From NCBI GenBank assembly GCA_013215445.1, contig JABSRA010000013.1, positions 5,722 to 69,721 on the forward strand: a stretch of DNA of 64,000 nt. The letters run 5' to 3'. A program made the position numbers and the translations under genes. This DNA is from Oceanospirillaceae bacterium. Its GTDB lineage: Bacteria; Pseudomonadota; Gammaproteobacteria; Pseudomonadales; Balneatricaceae. Shown in pieces: positions 28,520-37,838 of the stretch. A model generated the notes under the pieces. It was not told the origin of the DNA and searched no databases. It was given only the letters and a program-made list of their open reading frames with translations. Numbering within the stretch: the stretch's first letter is position 1; every line of letters begins with the position of its first letter.

Positions 28520-29553
28520 GATCTTTCCAAGTTTATATGCGCCTGCATTAGCTCACCCGGATTAGTTTGTGCAGCCAATAGTGATAATTCACCACAGAGC
28601 ACAGTGGCGCCACAGATTGCCGCTAGGCGGCGAGCATTATCACCGCTGGGGCGGGATTCTCTACAACCTAATTTTTCTAAATTTTCTGCAACGAATGCTA
28701 TTCCCTTACCATTACCTACGGTGCCTACGATCAGGTTGGGTATAGTACATGAAAAATATAAATCATCGCCGCGCACTTCTGCGTGCACTACCCCTTGCGA
28801 ACCCTCAATAATATTGGCCGCGTCTTGCCCAGTAGCCAGATAAAAAGCCAGCAACATATTGGCATAATGCGCGTTAGCACTGCGCAAGCCACCGGCAATC
28901 ATAGTCCCTATTAGGTTCTTTTTAATATTTAGATCAACCATTTTCTCCGGGGTGGTGTTTAACTTTCGCGTGCATAAGTCCCTGGAGATAATAATTTCGG
29001 TGACAACATTTTTACCTCGACCCAAAATCCCATTGACGGCAGTGGCTTTTTTATCCGAGCAGTAATTAGCCGATATTGATGAATAACGCAAATAGGGGTA
29101 TTGGGTGAGTATCCAGGGAAATAACTGATCGGCAGCATTCGTCACCATGTTATGCCCAGAGGCGTCACCAGTGGTAAATTCTAAACGCAAATAAAGTAAA
29201 TTCCCGACAATCTGGGCATTTATATCGATGAGTTTGGCGAAGCGACTCGACTGAGCGACCACTACATTTAACTCATCAAAACGAGATTTTATCGACTGCA
29301 GTGCCTGCAGTGCCATTTGTGCATTGTCGGCCTCCAGCAGAATTGAACGGCTCATTCGCTCATCGATAATTGTCGTGAGGATGCCATCTGTTAGGGTAGA
29401 AACGCGCGCCCCTCTACCTACAGAATGCCAAAGTGGTGTTTCATAAGTGGCCAGTGGTACTGTTACTTTTTCTTCGAGAGTACTACCTGATATTTTAATC
29501 GGCCCGACCCAGCGCATCGGGATAGGAGCTTCAAGTATTTTATGTTTCTTCAT
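28516..29553 (-). CDS. mvaA: Hydroxymethylglutaryl-CoA reductase
   Basis: 345 residues, the catalytic domain only, without membrane anchor. It has PIPMRWVGPI, the Glu region LATYETPLW, FTTGDASGHNM, NYCSDKK with the catalytic Lys, and GLRSANAHYANML followed by TGQDAAN, a class I-like motif pattern. It reduces HMG-CoA to mevalonate. It is the first gene of the mevalonate operon. A terminator-like hairpin ends 10 bases before the ATG, and the ribosome site (GGA) sits between the T-tract and the start. Confidence 0.93.
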   Translation of the reverse strand: MKKHKILEAPIPMRWVGPIKISGSTLEEKVTVPLATYETPLWHSVGRGARVSTLTDGILTTIIDERMSRSILLEADNAQMALQALQSIKSRFDELNVVVAQSSRFAKLIDINAQIVGNLLYLRLEFTTGDASGHNMVTNAADQLFPWILTQYPYLRYSSISANYCSDKKATAVNGILGRGKNVVTEIIISRDLCTRKLNTTPEKMVDLNIKKNLIGTMIAGGLRSANAHYANMLLAFYLATGQDAANIIEGSQGVVHAEVRGDDLYFSCTIPNLIVGTVGNGKGIAFVAENLEKLGCRESRPSGDNARRLAAICGATVLCGELSLLAAQTNPGELMQAHINLERS

Positions 29554-29562
29554 TCTAGATCC

Positions 29563-29591
29563 AAAAAAAGGCTGCTCGCAGGCAACCTTTT
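29563..29591 (-). promoter_or_regulatory. Terminator-like hairpin (candidate attenuator) in the mvaA leader
   Basis: Read on the minus strand: a 10-bp stem, AAAAGGTTGC paired with GCAGCCTTTT (one G-U), a 6-base loop, and a T-tract of seven counting from the stem's end. The T-tract stops 10 bases before the mvaA ATG. Any transcript carrying a normal ribosome site must pass through it, so it is better placed for attenuation than for ending an upstream gene. No antiterminator fold was identified by eye. Confidence 0.6.
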
Positions 29592-29915
29592 ATATTTATT
29601 TTGCAGTCACTTTAATGAGATGTCGGCAATAGGTCACTAATCAGGGCAAGACCGGTCTAACATTGACGCTATAGCAGGGCCTGTGAGCCGCTACTTGTTG
29701 AGTCTTGAGCCGGTTTTTAACGCTATGTGTTCGAGCGTCGTTTGCATGCCCTATGGCGAGTTATGCTGAGATCTCTTAATTTTAATCGGCAATAAAAAAA
29801 TAACCCAACGATTAACCGAGCCGCTTTGATATAACCAAGTAGCTCAAATTATAGGGTCAAACCCATTATTCTTTATATATTAACTAGCTAGATTAAGATT
29901 TGCAATGCAGTAAGG

Positions 29916-29965
29916 CTAATTCAACTTTAGCGGGAAGTTATAACTCCGACTAAAGTTGGATTAAG
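29916..29965. repeat. Long imperfect inverted repeat downstream of the TolC-like gene
   Basis: Arms of about 14 bp (CTAATTCAACTTTAG against CTAAAGTTGGATTAG, one mismatch) flank an 18-base centre that itself holds the palindrome AGTTATAACT. It could end transcription of the secretion operon, but lacks a T-tract on either strand. Confidence 0.5.
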
Positions 29966-30014
29966 TTAGACCTAGCATGGATTTAAATACTGAATAGGCT
30001 GCATCGGTGCAGGG

Positions 30015-31334
30015 CTACTGCGTTACATTGTTAAACGAGTTTACCTCTAAAGTAGATAAATCCAATTCCAATACGTCTAGCAGTTCACCCATACCACTGA
30101 GTAGGCGATATTGCGCGAGCATGTGGTCGTAGATAGCTTCAGTAAAGGCATTTTGCGAAGAAAAGACTTCGTTCTCGGTATCTAGTAAATCCAGTAATGA
30201 GCGCTGACCAATATTGAATTGCTGTACGTAAGCATCTCTGGTGCTCTCTGTGGATGTCACGTGCTGCTCTAAATAATCAAGCTGACGACCCAGGATTTGG
30301 TAGGCATTCCAAGACAGGTCGACACTTTGTAACGTCTGTCTGGCCGCATCTGATCGAATGTTGGTAGCTTCATCAATTTGATGACGAGTCTGACGAAGAC
30401 GCGCTTTATCAGCACCACCGTTATACAAGTTATACCGCATCCGAATCATCGCCGTTAAATCTTCATTGGGCCCCTCGATGCCATCGATGTTGTCATTCCA
30501 AGTACGATTCACCTCTAAATTTAAGGTGGGGAACATTAAGCTGCGCGCTGCTTCATATTGGGCACGGGCCGCATCGACATCGGACGATGCTAGTTTTAAG
30601 GTAGGATGCTTAGCGTAGGCTCGTTCTATTGCCTGTTCAAAAGTATCGGGAATCCAAGTTGTATCAATATCTGGATCTTCTAGATTATCAGGTACTTTAT
30701 TACCGGTAACCCGCTCATAGGAAGATTTTGCATCTAACAAGTTATTGTCTGCCGATAGTACATTGACTTCAGCTAGTGCCAGACGACCCTCAGCCTGTTT
30801 GATAGAGGCGATGGTGCCTACCCCAGATTCTGAGCGACGCTTAATTTGATCAAAGATGCGCACATGCGTTAACAAGGTATCTTTGGCCTGTAATACTAGC
30901 GTTTGGCGCTTTAAAATTTCAAGATAAGCTCGTGCTGCTTCCAGTGCTGTCTCTTCAGAAATTTCTCTCAAGCGGTAATTAATCGAAGCCAATCGCGATG
31001 ATTGCCTATCGACTTCACTAGAGACCCTAAACCCATCAAACAGCATTTGATTTAAGCTTAAGTTTGCCTCCGAGCGTTTAAGCTCTGCATCATCTCCGGG
31101 GAAAACTTTGGTTTTCTCGTAACCTACGCCCGCTCCGATATCAATTTTTGGGCGGTAGCCGGCATTTGCCTGCTTAACTTCTTCAATGACAGCATTACGT
31201 GCATTCATGACAGATTGTACTTGTGGGTTAGAAAGTACCGCCTCTGCGACAACAGCATTTAAGGACTGTGCATATGTTAATGAATAAGGCGCAGCTGCCA
31301 TCGCCAAAGCCATCATTGTTAGTCTAATTTTCAC
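30015..31334 (-). CDS. TolC-family outer-membrane channel of a type I secretion system (AggA/LapE-like)
   Basis: 439 residues from a GTG, preceded by AAGGAG at 7 bases. It has a signal peptide ending near LTYAQS, then two OEP halves with NAGYRPKIDIGAGVGYE, a repeated helical-coil region and FNIGQRSLLDLLDTENEVF near the C-terminus. The last is characteristic of TolC-type exporters that partner HlyD/ABC systems rather than RND pumps. It is the terminal gene of the operon running from the ABC transporter at 35649. Confidence 0.9.
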   Translation of the reverse strand: MKIRLTMMALAMAAAPYSLTYAQSLNAVVAEAVLSNPQVQSVMNARNAVIEEVKQANAGYRPKIDIGAGVGYEKTKVFPGDDAELKRSEANLSLNQMLFDGFRVSSEVDRQSSRLASINYRLREISEETALEAARAYLEILKRQTLVLQAKDTLLTHVRIFDQIKRRSESGVGTIASIKQAEGRLALAEVNVLSADNNLLDAKSSYERVTGNKVPDNLEDPDIDTTWIPDTFEQAIERAYAKHPTLKLASSDVDAARAQYEAARSLMFPTLNLEVNRTWNDNIDGIEGPNEDLTAMIRMRYNLYNGGADKARLRQTRHQIDEATNIRSDAARQTLQSVDLSWNAYQILGRQLDYLEQHVTSTESTRDAYVQQFNIGQRSLLDLLDTENEVFSSQNAFTEAIYDHMLAQYRLLSGMGELLDVLELDLSTLEVNSFNNVTQ

Positions 31335-31365
31335 TTGAGTTCTCCTTGAGCCTGTTAACTACCAG

Positions 31366-31974
31366 CTACTTACTATCTTTTAATTTTATAATTAACGATA
31401 CTCGATCCGTCGTTTCCGTCTTATGTAAAATAGAGCTAACATGGGCTTTAACCGTTCTTTCTGTTATCCCTAACTTACGTCCAATTTCCTTATTACTGGC
31501 ACCAGTGATTAATATGTCAATCGTCTCAGTTTCCCTGTTACTCAAATTAAAGGGAGTCAAATTTATACTGTACTCCATATCGGACTGCTGCAAGAGCCTC
31601 TTCAACATTTTTTGTACGATACTGGTACCCGCCCAAATATCTCCCTTGGCGACTGAGACCAGTAACTGTTCAAAAATCGACCGCGTAACAAAAGTATTAA
31701 TATAGCCTTTGAAACCGCGCAATAATAATTCTATACCTTGATTATCATTGGGATTATCTGAAAAGCCAATTAAATTTACTTTATTCCAATAAGTACAGAG
31801 TAATGTGAGTTCATCTTTGCTAAATGAATCAATATGCACTAGCAAACTACAATCGGTAGTAAAGGTGAATTCAGCTAACTCTGTCGTTGCTATCTGTTGG
31901 GTACGATTATCCCCCGCGATATCACGCCAGCGGTGTGCTACATTGTCTCTTGCCGTTAATATGTATAAATTCAT
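31366..31974 (-). CDS. LuxR-type regulator with degenerate receiver (CsgD-like architecture)
   Basis: 202 residues. The C-terminus (about 138-202) is a LuxR/FixJ helix-turn-helix: NLSNRETETIDILITGASNKEIGRKLG, then ITERTVKAHVSSIL. The N-terminal part has receiver-like secondary structure (LLLRGFKGYINTF... helix) but its first strand lacks the acidic pair and no DxxMP follows the putative acceptor, so phosphorylation is doubtful. CsgD, the curli/biofilm regulator, shows the same plan. It sits between the HlyD and TolC genes of the secretion operon, suggesting it controls adhesin export or biofilm genes. That role is inference. Confidence 0.8.
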   Translation of the reverse strand: MNLYILTARDNVAHRWRDIAGDNRTQQIATTELAEFTFTTDCSLLVHIDSFSKDELTLLCTYWNKVNLIGFSDNPNDNQGIELLLRGFKGYINTFVTRSIFEQLLVSVAKGDIWAGTSIVQKMLKRLLQQSDMEYSINLTPFNLSNRETETIDILITGASNKEIGRKLGITERTVKAHVSSILHKTETTDRVSLIIKLKDSK

Positions 31975-32184
31975 TATCTGCTTCTATTAAGACTTAATTT
32001 GATCATGCTGCGCCTAGCGCACATTAGAAGAAAAATCGTTACAAATCAAAATCCAATGGTATAGGTCGCTAATTTAACACGTATTCAGCTTGCATACATT
32101 ACTCTTCGCTAATTAACTAACCAATAGTGCTTTATCGTACTTTTTGCATAACATTGCTTAACCACAGCCAAACAAGTTTATTAT

Positions 32185-33510
32185 CTATCGCTCAGTTAAA
32201 GCCTTCTGTCGCGCTTTTAAGATAGGTTTAAGCAAGTAGTCCATCACCGTCTTTTTACCCGTCATTATATCTACTGACACTGTCATGCCGGCAATTAAGG
32301 GTAAGTGAGCACCATCCTTTTCAATATAAGGTTTTTCTGTGGTTAAGCGCACGATATAAAAAGGCTCTCCCTTTTCATTGGTAACCGTACTTGGCGAAAC
32401 ATTTGACACAACAGCATCAACCCCCCCATAAATCCCGAAATCATAAGCAGATACTTTTATCACAGCGCTCTGCCCAACTTGTACTTTAGCAATATCTGAA
32501 GGCCGCAATTTCGCCTCAACCAATAAAGTATCTTCCCAGGGAACTATATTGAGTATTTCATCGCCTGGTTGCACGACCCCATTAACCGTATTAAAAAGTA
32601 ATTCTTTGATGACGCCTTTCACCGGAGAGGTAACTTCAGTCCTACTCAACTTATCTTGCATGCCAGTTAGCGCTTCTCTAAGTCTAGCAGCTTCTGACAA
32701 TGTCTCATTTAATTCTGATCGGGCAATACTCTGAAATTTTAGCTTCGCCTCTCTCAGCATGCCCCTAGTTTCTGCTAAAGATGATTCAATGCGTGGTAGA
32801 CTTAACCGAATATTGCTCAATTCTCCCGATAAATCAACAACCTGCCTCTTTAAACGCAAATACTCCACCTCTGAAACCACCCCGTCTCTGACTAGCGGAG
32901 CTGTCATATCTCTCTCTTGTCGCAGTAAACTATAACTTCGGCTCAACTGCGATGCTTTACTTTTTGCCTGCACTAGCTCCTGTAGCTTTTGTTGCAACTG
33001 CTGTTCAAAAACCACTACATTTGCGTTTAACTCCCGCTGTCTTGCCTCATATAAACTACGCTCTTGACGAATCAGAGCTTCAAACTCATAGGGAAAGTCT
33101 GTAGGGGCCAAAAACTCGAGCCCAGCGGATTCTGCTCGCAAGCGAACAGCTTTGGCGATTAGCTCTAGCTCTCTTACTTTATTTTCCTTAAATGAACTGG
33201 AAAAACGGGTATCATCAATACGTAATAACAACTGTCCTTTTTCGACTAACTGCCCCTCTTGAACTAATATTTCTGCGACAATACCGCCTTCTAAGTTTTG
33301 AATAACTTGCAACTGTTTAGAGGGAATAATTTCTCCCTCGCCGCGACTCAACTCATCCAACTGAGCCCAGTTCGCCCACAAAATCGCTAATAATATAAAG
33401 AAAGCCACGCTCCATAACAGGTATTTTGCACCTGTTGGGGCCTGTTCCAGCATCGCTTCACTAACGCTGGACATATAGCGTAAATCTTTAATCTCAACCT
33501 TCGAACTCAT
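32185..33510 (-). CDS. HlyD-family type I secretion periplasmic adaptor (LapC-like)
   Basis: 441 residues. One membrane helix near residue 30 (YLLWSVAFFILLAILWANW) is followed by the lipoyl half GGIVAEILVQEGQLVEKGQLLLRID, a long coiled-coil hairpin (about 110-290), the second lipoyl half SPVKGVIKELLFNTVNG, and the HlyD C-terminal signature PLIAGMTVSVDIMTGKKTV. It bridges the inner-membrane ABC exporter and the TolC-like channel. GAGGTG precedes the ATG, 9 bases after the ABC gene. Confidence 0.93.
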   Translation of the reverse strand: MSSKVEIKDLRYMSSVSEAMLEQAPTGAKYLLWSVAFFILLAILWANWAQLDELSRGEGEIIPSKQLQVIQNLEGGIVAEILVQEGQLVEKGQLLLRIDDTRFSSSFKENKVRELELIAKAVRLRAESAGLEFLAPTDFPYEFEALIRQERSLYEARQRELNANVVVFEQQLQQKLQELVQAKSKASQLSRSYSLLRQERDMTAPLVRDGVVSEVEYLRLKRQVVDLSGELSNIRLSLPRIESSLAETRGMLREAKLKFQSIARSELNETLSEAARLREALTGMQDKLSRTEVTSPVKGVIKELLFNTVNGVVQPGDEILNIVPWEDTLLVEAKLRPSDIAKVQVGQSAVIKVSAYDFGIYGGVDAVVSNVSPSTVTNEKGEPFYIVRLTTEKPYIEKDGAHLPLIAGMTVSVDIMTGKKTVMDYLLKPILKARQKALTER

Positions 33511-33519
33511 TCATTCACC

Positions 33520-35649
33520 TCAACGCTGTATGTGCAATCGACCTTGTTTTAACGCATCTAAAACCACTTCTTTAGGACCATCTGCGACGACACGACCCGC
33601 ATCCATTACCACGATTCTATCTACCAGCGACAATAGTGACATCTTATGAGTCACTAATATCAAGGTACGCTCTTTACAGTATGCACTTAATTGCTTGCGC
33701 AAATAATCTTCAGACGAGTTATCCATGGAATTGGTCGGCTCATCTAATATTAAGATATTCGGTGAGTGTATCAAAGCTCTGGCGATAGCAATTGCCTGCT
33801 TTTGCCCCCCCGATAATCTGGCGCCCCTCTCTCCCACTGGCATTTCAAACCCTTGAGGATGCTTATTGACAAATTGATCGACGCCAGCAACCGCCGCCGC
33901 TTTGATTAGAGACCGATCATCTATTTCTGGCGAACCCATAATAATATTATCCCTGACCGTGCCGTCAAACAACATCAACTCTTGAGGCACGTAACCAATA
34001 TTACCTCGCAAATCTATCGGGTCGATTTGATTGAGGTCGATACCATCGATACGTATTGAACCTTCATCGGGTTTATACAGGCCGAGCAATAACTTTTCGA
34101 TGGTCGATTTGCCAGAGCCAATCCGTCCAATTAAGGCCACTTTTTCGCCACTTTTAATGGTAAAGCTCACTTTGTCTAACGAAATCTGTTCGGCTTCAGG
34201 GTAGCTAAATTTTACTGAGTTGAATTCAATGCTGCCGCGCAATTCTGGGCGATGAACATAATTTTTACCCTCTGCACGCTCATCGGGTAATAACATAATT
34301 TGATTGAGAGACTGTAACGCTGTTTTGGATTGAAAGAAACTAGTCACTAAACCAGTGACTTGCGCCATAGGTTGCAAGACTCGTCCCGAGAGGATATTGG
34401 CTGCGATTAACGCCCCCATCGTCAACTCTCGCTCTGATATCAGATAGACACCGACGATCACTAAACACACCGAACTCATCTGCGTCACAAATCCGGCAAA
34501 ATTGGTGACGGATGAAGAGATCATCTTACTTTTCAAACTCCACTTGGCAATAAAACCTTCAGCTTGCTCCCAGCGCAATTGTAAGACCGAGGATGCCCGC
34601 TGAGTTTTCACCGTTTCCATCGCCGTTAAACATTCAATCAAGGTCGAGTTTTTCTGTGCGGATGCGGCGAAGGTTTGCTCAATAGTCACTTTTAATTTTC
34701 GACTGGCAATCAGTGAATAAATCAAAATTATTGGAATAGCCACTAAAGGCACATAAACCAGTGGTCCACCAATCAAAAACATCACGATAAGAAAGATAAC
34801 CGCAAAGGGAATATCGATTAATAAAGTGGTAGTAGTAGAGCTTAAAAAACCTCTGATACTTTCAAATTCGCGCAAATTACTGGCAAACGAGCCCACTGAT
34901 TTTGGCATGTGCGCATACTGCATACTCATCACTTTTTCAAACAGCATCGCCGACATGAGTATGTCTGCTTTTTTCCCTGCTATCTCTAAAAAATATGACC
35001 GCAACATTTTTAAACCAAAGTCGAAGCTATAAACCACAAATACGCCAATTGCTAAGACCCAGAGCGTCTCAATGGCGGAGTTAGGCACCACCCGATCGTA
35101 GACATTCATGACGAACAGAGGGTTGGCAAGCACGAATAAATTAATTAAAAACGAGGCGATCAATACATCACGGTATATTTTAGCCGAGCGCCAAATAGTC
35201 CCCCAGAACCAGTGCCCCTCTTTTTGATCTAACACTTTTGAGACACGTTCAGTAAAGTGATATTCTAAGTTGAGGTAAATAGCGATACCGCTGTAGCTTT
35301 TTTGCAGCATCTCCATCGAGGTTCTCTTCATACCACTATCGGGGAAGATCAAAATAGCTTCGCCACTATGCTCATCAATTTCTTGAAGGATACAAGCGTC
35401 ATCATTTTCCAGCAGCAATACTGCCGGCAGGGTTAATGGACTGATATCTAAGAGTGGCCGCTCAACTATTTTGGCGGAGAAACCGGCGCGTTTGGCTGCG
35501 CGAACAAATAATTTTGGTGTCAGCCTGTCATGTTCTAACGGAAGCCCTTCACGGAGGGCCTGAGCAGAAAGGGGACGGTGATTCTGCTGTGTTAAATGCA
35601 TTAAGCACTGTAATAAAGGATCTTGTATTACATCCATTTCCTTGACCAT
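33520..35649 (-). CDS. Type I secretion ABC transporter with C39-like domain (LapB/RtxB-like)
   Basis: Up to 709 residues; an in-frame ATG at 35637 (MDVIQDP) is an alternative start. An N-terminal C39-like domain (about 1-140) begins DPLLQCLMHL and lacks the catalytic CGxA arrangement of bacteriocin peptidases, as expected for exporters of uncleaved RTX adhesins. Six transmembrane helices (about 160-440) follow, then the ATPase with Walker A GRIGSGKST, signature LSGGQKQAIAIARA and Walker B ILILDEPT. It powers export of a large adhesin through the HlyD and TolC partners. The adhesin gene is not in this window. Confidence 0.93.
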   Translation of the reverse strand: MVKEMDVIQDPLLQCLMHLTQQNHRPLSAQALREGLPLEHDRLTPKLFVRAAKRAGFSAKIVERPLLDISPLTLPAVLLLENDDACILQEIDEHSGEAILIFPDSGMKRTSMEMLQKSYSGIAIYLNLEYHFTERVSKVLDQKEGHWFWGTIWRSAKIYRDVLIASFLINLFVLANPLFVMNVYDRVVPNSAIETLWVLAIGVFVVYSFDFGLKMLRSYFLEIAGKKADILMSAMLFEKVMSMQYAHMPKSVGSFASNLREFESIRGFLSSTTTTLLIDIPFAVIFLIVMFLIGGPLVYVPLVAIPIILIYSLIASRKLKVTIEQTFAASAQKNSTLIECLTAMETVKTQRASSVLQLRWEQAEGFIAKWSLKSKMISSSVTNFAGFVTQMSSVCLVIVGVYLISERELTMGALIAANILSGRVLQPMAQVTGLVTSFFQSKTALQSLNQIMLLPDERAEGKNYVHRPELRGSIEFNSVKFSYPEAEQISLDKVSFTIKSGEKVALIGRIGSGKSTIEKLLLGLYKPDEGSIRIDGIDLNQIDPIDLRGNIGYVPQELMLFDGTVRDNIIMGSPEIDDRSLIKAAAVAGVDQFVNKHPQGFEMPVGERGARLSGGQKQAIAIARALIHSPNILILDEPTNSMDNSSEDYLRKQLSAYCKERTLILVTHKMSLLSLVDRIVVMDAGRVVADGPKEVVLDALKQGRLHIQR

Positions 35650-35706
35650 TTTATATTTTTATTCATACTATCAGGTAAATCATCCTGTTATAGACGAGTT
35701 ACCACC

Positions 35707-36069
35707 ATGTTATACGCCATACGCAACCAAGAAGGTAAAATTACGGCTATCTCCGATGCCTCATCTGGCTCCAGCGAAGCTATCGATAATAACCACCCCG
35801 ATGTCAGGGAATTTTTCTCAATCCACAACGAGAACTTCTCACCCGATTCGTTTTTGGATGAATCCGACATTGGTATCGCCCGTATTCTCGACGATTTAGT
35901 AGAACTTTTAGTTAAAAAGAACCTTATCATGTTTACCGATCTACCCGACGGTGCTCAGAAAAAGTTGCTTTCGCGCCGTGTTGTGAGATCTTTAATTTCA
36001 ACCAATCCCGACAATGACGCACCAGCAGAAAACGCTTCCTTTTTATCCGACGAAGACACATTATTATAA
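35707..36069 (+). CDS. Conserved small protein of unknown function next to type I secretion genes
   Basis: 120 residues from the ATG at 35707 (MLYAIRNQEGKI); a longer frame reaches back to 35623 but would overlap the start of the divergent ABC gene. It is acidic, with a core LDDLVELLVKKNLIMFTDLPDGAQKKLLSRRVVRS. I recall relatives labelled 'tryptophan synthase subunit beta-like' in Pseudomonas-type genomes, a label that says nothing about function. No signal peptide or catalytic motif. It is divergent from the secretion operon, with only about 57 bases for both promoters. Confidence 0.7.
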   Translation: MLYAIRNQEGKITAISDASSGSSEAIDNNHPDVREFFSIHNENFSPDSFLDESDIGIARILDDLVELLVKKNLIMFTDLPDGAQKKLLSRRVVRSLISTNPDNDAPAENASFLSDEDTLL

Positions 36070-36422
36070 TTAGAGATTTAATTCCCTACTATTTAATTAC
36101 TTATAGGTATAGCAGGAATATTAGAATAAAGTTAAGAGTTATTTTTTTATAATAATTATCGACATACATTATATTTTTAGTACAAAACAGCCCTCGTTTA
36201 ATTAACCCGCAGAAACTAACACAAGTTTCTGTTTTTAAACAGTAAAGCTACCAAGCTAAGGTTAAACTCCTCCCCTGAGTGATTATAGGAATTTATCCTA
36301 TAGATAAAACTTTAGTATCAAGTGCAGGTAGCCGCACAAAAACAGACAAAGGTGAATAATAAACGCTTCTTCGTGAAAAAAGGGTAATAAAAAGCCCGCT
36401 TGCGCAGGCTTAAAAGTTCTTT
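36070..36422. other. Intergenic region between convergent genes
   Basis: 353 AT-rich bases. Apart from the argG terminator at 36385-36411, I see no gene, repeat or RNA structure that I can support. Confidence 0.6.
36385..36411 (-). terminator. Intrinsic terminator of argG
   Basis: On the minus strand, AAGCCTGC pairs with GCGGGCTT around a 4-base GCAA loop (8 bp with one U-G), followed by TTTTTATT. It lies 12 bases past the argG stop. Confidence 0.9.
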
Positions 36423-37649
36423 TTAATCTTCCAGAAGATTTCGGCCTTTGGCTGCCGCGATGCGCATTCTAAGGGCATTTAGCTTAATAAACCCTTCCGC
36501 ATCTTGCTGATTATAAGAACCCGCATCATCTTCCATTGTCGCTATATTCTCGTCAAACAAACTGTCATCAGAACGACGCCCCACGACACTAATATTGCCT
36601 TTATATAATTTGATGCGCACTTCACCATTGACATTACGCTGGCTATAATCAATAGATTGTTGCAACATTTTGCGCTCTTCAGACCACCAAAAGCCGTTGT
36701 AGATCATTTTGGCGTAACGGGGCATCATCTCATCTTTTAAGTGTGCCGCTTCACGGTCTAAAGTAATAGATTCTATCGCGCGATGAGCTTTTAGCATAAT
36801 GCTGCCACCCGGGGTTTCATAACAACCGCGCGCTTTCATACCGACAAAACGGTTCTCAACAATATCTAATCGACCCACCCCATGCTCCCCGCCAATTTGA
36901 TTCAGGGTTGCCAATACCGTAGCTGGTGACATCTTCTCACCGTCTATGGCGATTATGTCGCCTTTTTCATAGCTTATCTCGAGGTATCTCGCCTCATCCG
37001 GAGCCGCTTCGGGAGAGACTGTCCAACGCCACATTTCTTCATCCGCTTCGACCCAAGGATCTTCTAAAATTCCCGACTCATAAGAGATGTGTAATAGATT
37101 AGCATCCATTGAATAAGGTGATTTTTTCTTGTTTTTTGCGTAATCAACCGCAATATCATGCGCTTCACAATAAGCCATTAATGACTCGCGAGAAGTAAGA
37201 TCCCACTCGCGCCAAGGGGCAATAATTTCTACTCCAGGCTTAAGTGCATAGGCGCCTAACTCGAATCTAACTTGATCATTGCCTTTGCCGGTCGCACCGT
37301 GAGAGATTGCATCTGCACCGGTTTCGTTGGCTATTTCAATCAATCTTTTAGCGATTAATGGCCGCGCAATAGCGGTACCTAATAAATACTCGCCTTCATA
37401 AACGGTGTTGGCGCGGAACATAGGATAAACGAAATCACGCACAAACTCTTCACGCAAATCATCAATATATATTTCCTTAATGCCTAAGGCCTGTGCCTTA
37501 AGACGCGCGGGTTCAACCTCTTCACCTTGACCTATATCTGCGGTAAAAGTTACCACTTCACAATTATATGTTTCCTGTAACCAGCGGATGATAACGGAGG
37601 TATCTAAACCACCTGAATATGCCAGCACGACCTTTTTAATATCGGACAT
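36423..37649 (-). CDS. argG: Argininosuccinate synthase
   Basis: 408 residues, the usual length of the short bacterial type. It has the ATP pyrophosphatase loop AYSGGLDTS (9-17), [15 protein letters not shown], and the [11 protein letters not shown] block. It joins citrulline and aspartate to argininosuccinate using ATP, the seventh step of arginine synthesis. argF lies 3.4 kb away on the other strand, so two arginine genes share this neighbourhood. The argG-motY-rnt-peroxiredoxin-grxD order resembles Pseudomonas. Confidence 0.97.
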   Translation of the reverse strand: MSDIKKVVLAYSGGLDTSVIIRWLQETYNCEVVTFTADIGQGEEVEPARLKAQALGIKEIYIDDLREEFVRDFVYPMFRANTVYEGEYLLGTAIARPLIAKRLIEIANETGADAISHGATGKGNDQVRFELGAYALKPGVEIIAPWREWDLTSRESLMAYCEAHDIAVDYAKNKKKSPYSMDANLLHISYESGILEDPWVEADEEMWRWTVSPEAAPDEARYLEISYEKGDIIAIDGEKMSPATVLATLNQIGGEHGVGRLDIVENRFVGMKARGCYETPGGSIMLKAHRAIESITLDREAAHLKDEMMPRYAKMIYNGFWWSEERKMLQQSIDYSQRNVNGEVRIKLYKGNISVVGRRSDDSLFDENIATMEDDAGSYNQQDAEGFIKLNALRMRIAAAKGRNLLED

Positions 37650-37838
37650 CTACCCTGCTCCAAACCAAAAACTTGATACGTATTTATCAAGCTCAACATT
37701 ATAAATAATAGGTAACGGTGTATGGCGGTACAACTTAGCCACTAAACCTCCGTTAATTCCCCTGCAAAAATTGTCAATCAATACTGATCAAACCATCAGC
37801 CAACAATTATCCTCTCCACTGTTGGCGGTAGTTTCAAC

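Larger units (their letters stand above)
29554..30014. other. Intergenic region upstream of the mevalonate operon
   Basis: 461 bases between the end of the TolC-like gene and mvaA, both on the minus strand. It should hold the operon promoter and leader. It contains the hairpin at 29563-29591 and a long inverted repeat at 29916-29965. No open frame of note. Confidence 0.6.

Noticed and set aside
33520-35649. C39 peptidase activity for the ABC exporter
   Set aside because: The N-terminal domain has the C39-like fold signature but not the catalytic CGxA arrangement; LapB/HlyB-type exporters carry such inactive domains.
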